Below are positions 1 through 8,634 of a stretch of DNA of 56,266 bases, piece by piece. The DNA lies in the NCBI RefSeq assembly GCF_003063415.1, contig NZ_NESK01000025.1, forward strand, positions 1 through 56,266, in the 5' to 3' direction. This DNA comes from Limnohabitans sp. 2KL-17. GTDB taxonomy: Bacteria > Pseudomonadota > Gammaproteobacteria > Burkholderiales > Burkholderiaceae_C. The notes below the pieces were generated by a model. The model saw only the letters and a program-made list of their open reading frames with translations. It was not told where the DNA came from and made no database searches. The position numbers and the translations under genes are program-made. How positions within the stretch are numbered: position 1 is the stretch's first letter; each line of letters opens with the position of its first letter.

Positions 1-63
1 CAGCCTGACCGCCTCCATCTTGAATTCCAGCGTGTACTTGGCCCGTTTCCTCGTTTCACTCAT
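1..63 (-). CDS. IS3-family transposase OrfA, N-terminal fragment
   Basis: The minus strand from ATG at 63 encodes MSETRKRAKYTLEFKMEAVR and continues off the window. A basic start followed by YTLEFKMEAVRL is typical of the Transposase_8 helix-turn-helix protein (OrfA) of IS3/IS911-like elements, which binds the element ends. A good ribosome-binding site (AAGGAG, forward positions 70-75) sits 6 bases before the ATG. Only about 21 codons are visible, so it cannot be said whether the element is intact. Confidence 0.7.
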   Translation of the reverse strand, partial: MSETRKRAKYTLEFKMEAVRL

Positions 64-121
64 TTCGTTCTCCTTGAACTGATTTTTAACCATCAGCTAA
101 GCAGTACGTTTTTCGGGGGCA
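1..121 (-). mobile_element. IS3-like insertion sequence, 5' end only (runs off window)
   Basis: The left edge holds the start of a transposase gene read out of the window. Upstream of it is a short leader that, read on the minus strand, begins TGCCCCCGAAAA at about 121. IS3-family ends usually start with TG, so 121 is a plausible outer end. The second end and the target duplication are outside the window, so family and boundary are provisional. Confidence 0.5.
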
Positions 122-142
122 AGGTCAAACCATTTGTTAGCA

Positions 143-352
143 TCAGGCTTTCGCGGGCTTGCACTCACCGCACATGAACATGCTCTGGTTGAGCAATCGC
201 CTGAATATCCCCAGGGCTCGCGGTTTGTGAAGCCCACATTTGTAGCAACTGATCGATGACATGTTGGCCGAGTCCTGGAAGGGAGATCCGCCTTCTTTGG
301 ACTTGTAGCGCAACCCGTCCTTGGCGATTTTGGAATCTTGTTCTTTGCTCAT
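143..352 (-). CDS. small zinc-ribbon-like hypothetical protein
   Basis: This 69-residue protein has two CxxC pairs, C36-Y-K-C39 and C61-G-E-C64, about 21 residues apart, which is the spacing of a small zinc ribbon. The N-terminal third is polar and probably disordered, and the second half is basic (KPRALGIFRRLL). Short proteins of this look occur in Comamonadaceae, but I know no function. No strong Shine-Dalgarno sequence precedes the ATG. It lies between the IS end and the catabolic block and is probably transcribed alone. Nucleic-acid binding is only a guess. Confidence 0.55.
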   Translation of the reverse strand: MSKEQDSKIAKDGLRYKSKEGGSPFQDSANMSSISCYKCGLHKPRALGIFRRLLNQSMFMCGECKPAKA

Positions 353-434
353 AGGTGGATTCTAGGCTTGCAAGCTTGCAAAATGTTATTTAAGTTATGA
401 GTGAGTGATCAGACCGTTGAACCGGAGTTTTCCC

Positions 435-1234
435 TCAAATAAGGGGCACCAGCGCACCATCCATCGCGATGTTGGCGCCCGTGATGTAGCTGGCCTGGCT
501 GGATGCCAAAAATACCACGGCCTGTGCCACTTCCTCGGGCCGTGCGATGCGTCCCAGCGGCAGCTTTTCGGTGATCCGTGCCAATGCAGTCTCGGGTGAG
601 ATCTGGTTGCTTCGTGCATCGGCCGCAATGGCTTTTTCCAGGCGCTCGGTGTAGGTGCTGCCCGGATTGACCGCGTTGACCCGGACACCCTGGCTGGCGT
701 AGGCATTGGCCAGACCCGCAGTGGCCAACATGAGGGCTGCGTTGGCCGATCCGCCAGGCAGGTGGATCGGGCTGGCCACCTTGCCGCCATTGCCCACCAC
801 GTTCACGATCGCACCTTTGCCGCGAGCAGCCATCGTTTTGATGGTTGGATCGATCATGTGGATGTAGCTGAAAAATTTCGATTGCATCGCATCGTGCCAG
901 GCCTGTGGCGTGAGTTCTGCGGCCGGCGTGCGTTTGGAAGCGCCAGCGGAATTCACCAGAACATCGATCGGCCCGCCAAGGGCCTGGGCTTGCGCCAATG
1001 CCGACTGTGCTGCCACAGGATCGGTCAGGTCGGCGACCACCGTGTGCACCTGCCCGCCTGTGGGAGCGCTGGCACGCAAGGATTTCTGAGCAGCCTCCAG
1101 AGTTTCGGGGTTGCGAGCAACCAGTGTCATATGCGCCCCCTCTTGCAGGAAGGCTGCGGCACAGGCCAGGCCAGGCCAATGCCCTTGCTGCCGCCGGTGA
1201 TCAGGACATGGTGGTTTTGCAGGTTCAGATTCAT
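435..1234 (-). pseudogene. short-chain dehydrogenase/reductase, frameshifted by a 5-bp duplication
   Basis: The start at 1234 gives MNLNLQNHHVLITGGSKGIGLA, the Rossmann TGGxxGIG motif. The frame is then lost at 1163-1177, where the plus strand has three AGGCC units in tandem. Removing one 5-base unit restores a continuous SDR (GIGLACAAAFLQEGAHMTLVARNP). The disrupted frame stops at TGA 1127-1129, overlapping an ATG at 1130 from which the remaining 231 residues are open to 435. The C-terminal part looks well kept (NSAGAS, VRVNAVNPGSTYTERLE, ITGANIAMDGA). The usual catalytic YxxxK is replaced by GGSAN, so even the intact protein may not have been a standard dehydrogenase. A sequencing error is the alternative explanation. 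It follows the MmgE/PrpD gene on the same strand. Confidence 0.75.
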
Positions 1235-1267
1235 GGTGGAGTGTTTCGCTAAAAAGTGTGAAAAAGA

Positions 1268-2629
1268 TTAGGCGTTTGGCCGGGTGAGGGTGAGCAGCTC
1301 GGCGGCATCAGGTGCAAAGAGAAAACTGTCCAGGGTCGCAAGCAAGTGGTCGGCGTTGCAGTGGGGTGCGCCATGTGCCACCAGTTCGCGGAACTTGCGC
1401 GTCAGCGATGCATTGCTCATGGCTAAGGGTGGCTGATCCAAGGGTTGGCAGATTTCTCGCACCTGGCTGCGCCCGTCGCGCCAACGCAGCTCAACTCGGG
1501 CGCACTCGGCGGTGAATTGATCGTCCGCGACCACCTCGGTCTTTGCTCGCAGGGCGCGTGCCCCATCGTCGCACACCGCCGCATCGGTAAAGCGTTGTAC
1601 CCCCGCATCGCCATACAGTAGAGCGACGGCCACGGCGTGTTGGGTGCTGAGCTTGGATGCCAGCGCATCGGTGGGGTGGGGTCGATCAGCTCGCACAAGC
1701 GCCAAGGGGCTGACCGAGACAATGATCCGGTCAACCTGATCGATCGCGCCGGACGAGACCGATAACCGATCAGGGGCCGCCAGGCACGCATCCAATGCGG
1801 GGTGCAACAGAAAGCCACAGGGGTAGGGCTTGAACGTATTACGCGCTGCTTCCCAATGCTTCCCCAAGCCCTCGCACACTGAATCGTTCAGCGAACCTGA
1901 ACCCAAGACATGGGCGAATCCGAAGCGCGTCTCCAGCGCCTGCTCATTGGCTGTGATGCTGTGACGCGCAAGTTGTGCTGCCACCAATCCGCTGCGGGCG
2001 GCGTGTGCGATGTTCAGGCTCTTGGCCATGGTGCCCAGGCTGGCTACCAGACCCGCAGACTGTGTGGCGGCGTGCCCCAAGGCCCAGGTCATTTGCTGAG
2101 GACTTAATTTCATCAGCCGTCCAACGGCAACCGCTGCGCCAAATACACCGCAGGTGCCGCTGATGTGCCAGCCCTTCTCATAGTGACCCGGTGAAACGGC
2201 AAGGCCGATCCGGCAGGACACCTCCATCCCGAGCAGGAAGGCGTGCATCACTTCTTGGCCGCTGACCCTTTCCTGGCTGCTCCACGCCGCCAGTGCCGAT
2301 GCCACAGGGCCGGCTGGGTGAATAGCCGTGGCCCAGTGGGTGTCGTCGTAATCAAGGATGTTGGAGGCGAAGGCATGCAGCAAGGCCGCTGTTGCGGGGT
2401 CCGTCTGGCCGGGTCGCCCGATCAAAGGGGCCGTGCCGTTGCCGGCAAGAGGTTGAAGGGCCAAGACCAGACGGTCCATGGCCGGATCATTCGCCCCCCC
2501 GATGGCGCACCCCAGCCAGTTGAGCCATGAACGCGATGCAGCGGCTCTCGCTTCCTCGGAGATCTGAGGCCACTGAGAACCCACCACCCATTCGGCAAGG
2601 GTCTGGGTGGGGGAGGGTGAAACAGTCAA
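1268..2629 (-). CDS. MmgE/PrpD family protein
   Basis: A 453-residue protein with the MmgE/PrpD fold, the family of 2-methylcitrate dehydratase (PrpD) and cis-aconitate decarboxylase. Family-like stretches are WLNWLGCAIGGANDPA near the N-terminus, YDDTHWATAIHPAGPVASAL in the first domain, GTCGVFGAAVAVGRLM and KPYPCGFLLHPALDA. Length matches the family (about 450). The start is a TTG whose last two bases overlap the TGA stop of the upstream Bug-protein gene (shared TTGA), so the two are translationally coupled. No other prp genes are present, so the substrate is unknown; a dehydratase of a carboxylic acid imported by the neighbouring binding-protein system is an inference. Confidence 0.85.
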   Translation of the reverse strand: MTVSPSPTQTLAEWVVGSQWPQISEEARAAASRSWLNWLGCAIGGANDPAMDRLVLALQPLAGNGTAPLIGRPGQTDPATAALLHAFASNILDYDDTHWATAIHPAGPVASALAAWSSQERVSGQEVMHAFLLGMEVSCRIGLAVSPGHYEKGWHISGTCGVFGAAVAVGRLMKLSPQQMTWALGHAATQSAGLVASLGTMAKSLNIAHAARSGLVAAQLARHSITANEQALETRFGFAHVLGSGSLNDSVCEGLGKHWEAARNTFKPYPCGFLLHPALDACLAAPDRLSVSSGAIDQVDRIIVSVSPLALVRADRPHPTDALASKLSTQHAVAVALLYGDAGVQRFTDAAVCDDGARALRAKTEVVADDQFTAECARVELRWRDGRSQVREICQPLDQPPLAMSNASLTRKFRELVAHGAPHCNADHLLATLDSFLFAPDAAELLTLTRPNA

Positions 2630-3606
2630 TTGGCGACGATGCCAGCCCGTTTGACCACCGGGCCCCAGCGATCAAGTTCCTGGCGCATGAAGGCGGTGGC
2701 CTGCTCTGGCGTTCCCCCGATGGCCTCGGTCCCCTGCGCCGCAAAACGCTCCAGCATGTCCGGTGAGCGCAGTGCCAGATTCACTTCGCGGTTCAGGCGC
2801 GCCACCACATCCGTCGGGGTGCCCGCCGGCGCCATCAGGCCGTACCAGAGCGCCACGTTGACGGCTGGATAACCGAGTTCGGCGAAGGTTGGAACGTTGG
2901 GCAGCAGCGGGTTGCGCCGGGGGCTGGCGGCAGCCACTGCCTTGATCTTGCCCGTGTTGATGTGCTGCATCAGCGAGGGCGCGCCATCGAACATCACGTG
3001 AACCTGCCCACCCACGAGATCCGCGACCGCCGGACCACTGCCTCGGTAGGGGGCGTGGATCATGTCGAGCGACGCCGCAGCCTTGAACAACTCGCCAGAC
3101 ATGTGCGGAGCGCCACCATTGCCGGATGAGGCAAAGGCCAGCTTGCCCGGCCGCTCCTTGGCGACGGCGATGAACTCAGCGAGGGTATTGGTTTTGAGAT
3201 CGGCGTTGACCGTCATGATCAGGGGCAGACTGGCCAGCATGCTGATCGGCGTGAAAGAGGCCATCGGGTCATACGGCAATTTGGCCATCAGGTGCGGGCC
3301 GATGCCATGCGTGGTGATGGAGCTTTGCAGCAGGGTGTAGCCGTCGGGCGCTGACTTGGCAACGAAATCGGCTGCGACAGAGCCACTGGCGCCTGCTTTG
3401 TTCTCGACCACCACCGGCTGGCCCATGGACGTTGCCAACTTGGCAGCCAGCAAGCGGGCAATAAAGTCTGCTGCGCCGCCGGGTGGCACGGTCACGATCA
3501 GTTTGATGGGGCGGTTGGGGTAGCCGCCAGTTGTCTGGGCCGAGGCCGAAAACACCCCAAAAACCAGCGCCATTGCCGCCATGCATACCGACAGTTTCGA
3601 TGCCAT
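2626..3606 (-). CDS. Bug/TctC-family extracytoplasmic substrate-binding protein
   Basis: A 326-residue secreted binding protein. The N-terminus is a Sec signal peptide with cleavage likely after ASA (residues 21-23), followed by the Bug hallmark YPNRPIKLIVTVPPGGAADFIARLLA. Further family motifs are VVENKAGASGSVAADFVAKSAPDGYTLL, PYRGSGPAVADLVGGQVHVMFDG and LPNVPTFAELGYP. Bug proteins capture carboxylates and are extremely numerous in Burkholderiales; membrane partners TctA/TctB are usually encoded elsewhere and are absent here. It overlaps the MmgE/PrpD start by 4 bases, implying one operon and perhaps one substrate. The ligand cannot be read from sequence. Confidence 0.92.
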   Translation of the reverse strand: MASKLSVCMAAMALVFGVFSASAQTTGGYPNRPIKLIVTVPPGGAADFIARLLAAKLATSMGQPVVVENKAGASGSVAADFVAKSAPDGYTLLQSSITTHGIGPHLMAKLPYDPMASFTPISMLASLPLIMTVNADLKTNTLAEFIAVAKERPGKLAFASSGNGGAPHMSGELFKAAASLDMIHAPYRGSGPAVADLVGGQVHVMFDGAPSLMQHINTGKIKAVAAASPRRNPLLPNVPTFAELGYPAVNVALWYGLMAPAGTPTDVVARLNREVNLALRSPDMLERFAAQGTEAIGGTPEQATAFMRQELDRWGPVVKRAGIVAN

Positions 3607-3797
3607 CTTCAGGACCTTTCAAAAAGGAGATAAAAAAGTTCAAGCACAGTCTACTTGTTCCACAGCCTTGCTACACAGTCCAATGATGATTGACCCCTCA
3701 CATCAGCGTGCGCAAAACCTGCCGTTTATAAATAGTAAAAAACATCAGCCATCACTGCATGTTTCACCGCTTGATTGGGGCCCGCTTTTTATGAAAT

Positions 3798-4589
3798 TCA
3801 AACCTGCCCCAAGGCCTTTGACAGTGCGGCTGCCTCTTTCACCAAGATGGCACTGAACTGGCGTACCTTGTCTTCTTTGAGGCGAGCCCCCGGCCCAAAA
3901 ACAGCAATGGAGCCTGCCACCTGGCCATGGCTGTCGAAAAATGGTGCGGCAATGGCCACAGCACCTTCAATCAATGCGTTTTTGCTGGTGGCATAACCGC
4001 GTGTCCGGATCTGCCGCAGTTCTTGTGCAAAGCGAATCGGGTCCAGGGCCATGCCTTCGGCGTAGCGTTCTATGGCCTCAATGGACGTGTTGGCATACGC
4101 CAAAATGACCTGACCACTGGCGCCCAGGACAATGCGCTCCTGGTAGCCCATGCCGCGTTTGAAACTCAGTGCCTGTGGGCTGGGCATTTCGGCAATGCAA
4201 AGCCGCATATTGCCCTGGGGCACAAACAGGGCCACGGTTTCCTGGGTGGATTCCCACAACCGGTGCAGCATGGGTTGGCCAAGGGCCGCGATGTTTTGAC
4301 CCGATGACCAAACGTGCGTGAGTTGTCCAACGGCCGGCCCCAGCCTGAATTTTTGGGGCTCGCCCGTGGACACCACAAACCCCGATTGCACCAAAGTTTG
4401 CAGCAAGCGGTAAAGCGTAGGCCGGCTCAAGTTGACCCGTTGCAGCAACTGGGCGGCGCTCAGTTCATGGTCGTTCACCGTAAAGGCCTTCAGGATGTCC
4501 AAGGCCCGCTCGACCGCACGAACCCCATCGCCGCTGGTGGATTTCAAGTTCAAGTGTTTTCCTTCATGGCTTTGGAGGCGGGCTGACAT
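3798..4589 (-). CDS. IclR-family transcriptional regulator
   Basis: About 263 residues. An N-terminal winged helix-turn-helix (VERALDILKAF, then LSAAQLLQRVNLSRPTLYRLLQTL) is followed by the IclR effector domain (PMLHRLWESTQETVALFV, RIVLGASGQVILAY, IRTRGYATSKNALIEGAVAIAAPFF, GSIAVFGPGARL). I chose ATG 4589 because it begins MSARLQ and has AGGA/GGG upstream; a GTG at 4607 would add six residues. It is divergent from the Rieske oxygenase gene, a common arrangement for a local regulator of aromatic or carboxylate catabolism. The effector is unknown. Confidence 0.88.
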   Translation of the reverse strand: MSARLQSHEGKHLNLKSTSGDGVRAVERALDILKAFTVNDHELSAAQLLQRVNLSRPTLYRLLQTLVQSGFVVSTGEPQKFRLGPAVGQLTHVWSSGQNIAALGQPMLHRLWESTQETVALFVPQGNMRLCIAEMPSPQALSFKRGMGYQERIVLGASGQVILAYANTSIEAIERYAEGMALDPIRFAQELRQIRTRGYATSKNALIEGAVAIAAPFFDSHGQVAGSIAVFGPGARLKEDKVRQFSAILVKEAAALSKALGQV

Positions 4590-4622
4590 GCAAAACCCTG
4601 TCCTCACTGTGTGTATAAAGTT

Positions 4623-4637
4623 GTCCGCCTGGTGGAC
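4623..4637. promoter_or_regulatory. inverted repeat in IclR/Rieske divergent promoter region
   Basis: GTCCGCC-T-GGTGGAC has 7-base arms that pair with one mismatch. It sits between the divergent IclR-type regulator and Rieske oxygenase starts. IclR proteins bind short palindromes in such intergenic regions, so this is a candidate operator. No assay or second copy supports it. Confidence 0.4.
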
Positions 4638-4717
4638 TTAACTATGATTTTAATGAGACAGCTTCAGCCCTCATGGTCTGAGCTCTGGAATTCACTGATG
4701 CAATGGAGACGTTTTTT

Positions 4718-5992
4718 ATGAACAAGGACATGGCTGAAACCCTGACACGGGTAGGTCCTGGCACACGCATGGGCAACTTGATGCGGCGCTATTGGGTGCC
4801 GGCCTTGATGACCCGCGAAATCGAGCAAGCCGACGGCCCGCAAGTTCGTGTTGAGCTGATGGGCGAAAAGCTGCTGGCCTTTCGCAACACCGATGGCAAA
4901 GCCTGCATCATCAGCGAGTTTTGTTCACACCGTGGCGTGTCGCTTTACTTCGGGCGTAACGAAGAAAACGGCATTCGCTGCGCCTACCATGGCATCAAAT
5001 TTGATGGTGACGGCCAGTGTGTGGATGTCCCTTCCAACCCTCAAGCGTGTGCTAACCGGCACATCAAAGGCTACCCTTGTGTGGAGCGTGGCGGCATCGT
5101 CTGGACCTACATGGGGCCTGCGGACAAGATGCCCGAGCCGCCCGAGTTGGAGTGGTGCACCTTGCCTGCGAGCCATGTGTTCGTGTCCAAGAGGTTGCAA
5201 TACTCCAACTACCTGCAAGCCATGGAAGGCGGTATCGATACCAGCCATGTCTCGTTTGTGCACCGCTACGAGGTGGACACCGATCCGATGCACAAAGGCG
5301 TGAAAGCGCTGGACTACATCAAGGCCGATGGCAACGTGGTGTTCGAGATCGAGAAGACCTCCTTCGGCATGACCTTGTTTGGGCGTCGCATGGGCGAACC
5401 CGACAGTTTTTATTGGCGCATCACGCAGTGGCTTTTTCCCTGGTTCACCATGATCCCGCCGTTTGGCCACCACGCGCTGGGCGGGCATGCTTGGGTGCCG
5501 ATCAATGACCACGAATGCTGGGCCTGGAGCATCAACTGGCAACCCAAACAAGCCCTGACCGTTGAAGAAAACGAAGCCATGGCTGCAGGCAAAGGCATTC
5601 ATGTCGAATACGATGCGCCGGGCAGTTTTGTGCCCAAGTCCAACCGCGACAACGATTACTTGATGGACCGAAAGGCCCAACAAGAAAAACGTGCCTACAG
5701 CGGGGTTTTTGGTTTTTCGGCCCAGGACTATTCGCTGCAAGAAAGCATGGGCGCCATCCAGGACCATGCTGCCGAGATGCTGCTGCCCTCTGACCGTGCC
5801 ATTGTGATGGCGCGCCGCATGTTGCACGATGCAGCGGTGGCACTGGAGCAAGGCATCGAGCCGCCGGCCCTGGATGCAAGCGAGCAGCGCGTGCGCCCTG
5901 CGGGTGTTTTGCTGCCCAAGGGTGACGACCCCTTGGTGTGGGCAAAAACGCATTTGGCCAACGGCCTGGACGAGCCGGTTTTTTCGATTTAA
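4718..5992 (+). CDS. Rieske non-heme iron oxygenase, alpha subunit (phthalate-dioxygenase-like)
   Basis: A 424-residue ring-hydroxylating-type oxygenase. The Rieske centre is C69-x-H71 and C88-x2-H91. The mononuclear iron motif is D174-T-S-H177-x4-H182 in the catalytic domain. The start at 4718 is preferred over ATG 4703 because GGAG lies 9 bases upstream. The early sequence (LTRVGPGTRMGNLMRRYWVPAL) resembles phthalate 4,5-dioxygenase and related single-component oxygenase subunits. No reductase or ferredoxin gene is next to it, so electrons must come from elsewhere. A Bug binding protein and an SDR dehydrogenase follow, suggesting uptake, oxygenation and dehydrogenation of one aromatic substrate (inference). 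Confidence 0.88.
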   Translation: MNKDMAETLTRVGPGTRMGNLMRRYWVPALMTREIEQADGPQVRVELMGEKLLAFRNTDGKACIISEFCSHRGVSLYFGRNEENGIRCAYHGIKFDGDGQCVDVPSNPQACANRHIKGYPCVERGGIVWTYMGPADKMPEPPELEWCTLPASHVFVSKRLQYSNYLQAMEGGIDTSHVSFVHRYEVDTDPMHKGVKALDYIKADGNVVFEIEKTSFGMTLFGRRMGEPDSFYWRITQWLFPWFTMIPPFGHHALGGHAWVPINDHECWAWSINWQPKQALTVEENEAMAAGKGIHVEYDAPGSFVPKSNRDNDYLMDRKAQQEKRAYSGVFGFSAQDYSLQESMGAIQDHAAEMLLPSDRAIVMARRMLHDAAVALEQGIEPPALDASEQRVRPAGVLLPKGDDPLVWAKTHLANGLDEPVFSI

Positions 5993-6032
5993 CCCCCGGA
6001 TACCACATTACTTCACGACAACAGGAGACAAC

Positions 6033-7016
6033 ATGACAACTTTCAAACGCCGCCAGGTGGCCGCCCTGGCTCTGGCCAGTCTGGGCCTGTTGGCTGCAAC
6101 GCAAGCATCGGCCCAAGAGTGGTCCCCGACCAAGCCTGTGCGCATCATCGTGCCCATTACGGGCAGCACCAACGATGTGCTGGCCCGGTTGATTGCGCCC
6201 AAACTGCAAGAGGTCTTGGGCCAGCCCGTGGTGGTTGAAAACAAACCCGGTGCGGGGGGGAACATTGGTGCCGACATGGTGGCCAAGGCCGCACCCGATG
6301 GGCACACTTTGCTGATTGGCTACAACGGCCCTTTGGCCATCAACGTGAGTCTGTTTGACAAGATGCCCTATGACCCGGTGAAGGATCTGGCCCCGATCAC
6401 CCTGATGGTCAAGGCGCCGCAGTACCTGGTCGTCAATCCGGCATCGGGGATCACCAGCGTCAAGGATTTTGTGGAAAAAACCAAGGCCAATCCGGCCAAG
6501 TACTCTTACGGTTCGGTGGCCTTGGGCAGTGCTTCGCACCTGACCATGGAAATGTTCAAGTCGGCGGCAGGGTTTCACATCACGCACATTCCTTACCGTG
6601 GCGCAGGCCCTGCGGTCAGTGATTTGATTGGCGGAAACATCCAGGCCGCTTTTTTTGTGCCGGGCAATGTGCAGCAATTTGCCAAAGAGGGCCGGCTCAA
6701 GCTTTTGGCCACATCGGGCCTCAAGCGTTTTGCCAGCACACCCGATATTCCCACCCTCAGCGAGTCGGGCTATCCCGACTTTGAAGCCACCTCATGGATC
6801 GGATTTCTCACTGCGGGCGGCACACCTGCACCCATCATCGATCGCTACCACCGTGAGATCGTGAAAATCGTGCGCTCGCCCGAGATCACCAAGCGCTTGC
6901 TGGAAATGGAGTTTGAAATTGTGGCCACCACACCCAACCAGTTCCGGGACTGGATCGGCTCCGAAATCAAGCGCTGGGGCAAAGTGATCAAAGACACCGG
7001 CACCAAGGCGGAATGA
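6033..7016 (+). CDS. Bug/TctC-family substrate-binding protein (second copy)
   Basis: 327 residues from ATG 6033, which has AGGAGA at 6022-6027. Signal peptide MTTFKRRQVAALALASLGLL with likely cleavage after ASA (residues 25-27). Bug motifs: KPVRIIVPITGSTNDVLARLIAPKL, VVENKPGAGGNIGADMVAKAAPDGHTLL, ITHIPYRGAGPAVSDLIGGNIQAAFF and STPDIPTLSESGYPDF. It is only moderately similar by eye to the Bug protein at 2626-3606, so a different ligand is likely. It follows the Rieske gene by 40 bases and overlaps the next SDR gene by 4 bases, so it probably binds the substrate of this operon. Confidence 0.92.
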   Translation: MTTFKRRQVAALALASLGLLAATQASAQEWSPTKPVRIIVPITGSTNDVLARLIAPKLQEVLGQPVVVENKPGAGGNIGADMVAKAAPDGHTLLIGYNGPLAINVSLFDKMPYDPVKDLAPITLMVKAPQYLVVNPASGITSVKDFVEKTKANPAKYSYGSVALGSASHLTMEMFKSAAGFHITHIPYRGAGPAVSDLIGGNIQAAFFVPGNVQQFAKEGRLKLLATSGLKRFASTPDIPTLSESGYPDFEATSWIGFLTAGGTPAPIIDRYHREIVKIVRSPEITKRLLEMEFEIVATTPNQFRDWIGSEIKRWGKVIKDTGTKAE

Positions 7017-7801
7017 GCGGTATGGGCCCATCGCGTCTGCCAGGCAAAGTGGCCTTGATCACCGGGGGAGGCTCAGGCATCGGTGCCGCCACGGCACACA
7101 TTTTTTGCCAGGAGGGCGCCTCGGTGTTTTTAGTGGATGCCGATGCGCAGGGGCTTGAGCGAACACGCCAGTCGATTGTGCAAAACCTGCCCCACGCCCA
7201 GGTACTTTGTACCCAGGCGGATGTCACGGACCGTGACTTGGCCCTGCAAGCGGTGTCCGATTGTGTCAAGGCGTTTGGTGGCCTGGACATCTTGGTCAAC
7301 AACGCCGCCATGCGCAACTATTCACCCGCAGCTGAGGCCTCTGCTGACGAATGGCACGCCATTGTGGGGGTCAACCTGGTGGGCATCACACACTATTGCC
7401 ACGCGGCTTTGCCGCACCTGCGAAGCAAGGGCCAGGGCAGCATCGTGAATGTGTCGTCTTGCTATGCCGTCAAAGGCCGCAAAGGCATGGCTTTGTACGA
7501 CGCCACCAAAGCCGCGCAATTGGCGCTGACCCGTTCATTGGCCTGTGAAGAAGCGGTGCATGGTGTGCGTGTCAATGCGGTGTGTCCCGGCTCAACCTTG
7601 ACCGACTTTCATGTGGGCCGGGCCCAAAAAATCGGCAAAAGCGTTGAGCAACTCAAAACCGAGCGCAAAGACAGCTCCTTGCTGGGCCGCTGGGCGAGTC
7701 CTGAAGAAATCGCTTGGCCCATTTTGTGGATGGCTTCTTCAGAGGGCTCTTTCATCACCGGCAGCACCCTGGTGGTGGACGGCGGCTTGCACATCGTTTG
7801 A
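7013..7801 (+). CDS. short-chain dehydrogenase/reductase (SDR)
   Basis: A classical 262-residue SDR: cofactor motif TGGGSGIG (residues 17-24), NNAA in the structural motif (LVNNAAM), catalytic Ser in VSSCYAV and Y162-D-A-T-K166. The C-terminus (ITGSTLVVDGGLHIV) is typical. It starts in an ATGA overlap with the Bug-protein stop. By position it probably oxidises the product of the Rieske oxygenase, for example a cis-dihydrodiol or alcohol, but the substrate is unproven. Unlike the broken SDR at 435-1234 it keeps every catalytic residue. Confidence 0.9.
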   Translation: MSGMGPSRLPGKVALITGGGSGIGAATAHIFCQEGASVFLVDADAQGLERTRQSIVQNLPHAQVLCTQADVTDRDLALQAVSDCVKAFGGLDILVNNAAMRNYSPAAEASADEWHAIVGVNLVGITHYCHAALPHLRSKGQGSIVNVSSCYAVKGRKGMALYDATKAAQLALTRSLACEEAVHGVRVNAVCPGSTLTDFHVGRAQKIGKSVEQLKTERKDSSLLGRWASPEEIAWPILWMASSEGSFITGSTLVVDGGLHIV

Positions 7802-7868
7802 ATCACACCGCAGGCATGCAGGCTTGGCGCGCGCTTTGGCTGCGCGTCGCGTGCACAGTCGAAACCGA

Positions 7869-8441
7869 TCAGGGTTCGATCTGGATCAGAATTTCATTTC
7901 TGCGGTTCCAGGGCAGCGTGAACGGATCGTCGTACCGCGCGACCTGCACTTGGGGGCTGAGTTTCAATTTTTTGGCCAACGCCCAAGAACGCAGCTGATC
8001 GGTTTGCGCCTGAATGGTCGCCTGCGTTGTCCAGCCACTGAAGCGCACGGCAACCACCTCGTGCTCTGGGACCTTGCGCAGCTGAATTTGCGGGCTCAAA
8101 GGTTGCGGCAAGGATTGCAGGCTTTCTGCAGAAGGCATCACGAAATGAACACGCCAACCTTGTTCGATGGGGGCCACGGTCACTGGGGCGGTCATGGCAA
8201 TTTTTCGTTGTTCACCCACTTCGGCTTGAAGGTTATTGCCAAAAATATAAGAGGCAATGCGCCTGAAACCACTGCGACTGGCCGCATCAAAGTCGCCATC
8301 CATTTGCGTCTCTGCCACAACGAAAGCCGAGTAAAGCCGGCGCTCAAATGGCGGGGCTGAGTCGATCACCGTGTATCGGGGCTCTTCAATGGCCATGGCG
8401 GCCTCACAAATAAAAATAAGAAGTGAAAGTATCCATCGCAT
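7869..8441 (-). CDS. SOUL-family heme-binding protein, exported
   Basis: About 190 residues from ATG 8441, chosen because it opens with a signal-peptide-like MRWILSLLIFICEAAMA and has AGGA at good spacing. The SOUL signature follows: EEPRYTVIDSAPPFERRLY, FRRIASYIFG, KIAMTAPV and a C-terminal half with VVAVRFSGW. SOUL proteins bind heme or porphyrins; bacterial versions are poorly characterised. It is divergent from a BLUF gene and 9 kb from the photosynthesis cluster, so handling of tetrapyrroles in the periplasm is possible but inferred. Confidence 0.85.
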   Translation of the reverse strand: MRWILSLLIFICEAAMAIEEPRYTVIDSAPPFERRLYSAFVVAETQMDGDFDAASRSGFRRIASYIFGNNLQAEVGEQRKIAMTAPVTVAPIEQGWRVHFVMPSAESLQSLPQPLSPQIQLRKVPEHEVVAVRFSGWTTQATIQAQTDQLRSWALAKKLKLSPQVQVARYDDPFTLPWNRRNEILIQIEP

Positions 8442-8580
8442 CTTCGCATCCTGTTGGTGGTCAAAAAAGTGCAGTCCAGCACCCCGGCATTGGTAAATCC
8501 AGCTTTGATTTGGAGGCAAGCCCAGGCCATGCCCTTGGGTTTAAGTGTAGGATAAACCCACTGCTTGTTTCCCACCCCGA

Positions 8581-8613
8581 AAGTCCGGTTTGCCCACGGC
8601 TGAAGTCCGGTTT
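8581..8613. repeat. two AAGTCCGGTTT direct repeats upstream of the BLUF gene
   Basis: AAGTCCGGTTT occurs at 8581-8591 and again at 8603-8613. The 22-base period, two helical turns, puts both copies on the same DNA face. They lie 22 bases before the preferred BLUF start, inside the SOUL/BLUF divergent region, and might bind a tandem-site regulator. No known factor is assigned. Confidence 0.4.
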
Positions 8614-8634
8614 TTCAATCCAGCAGCATCCCTG

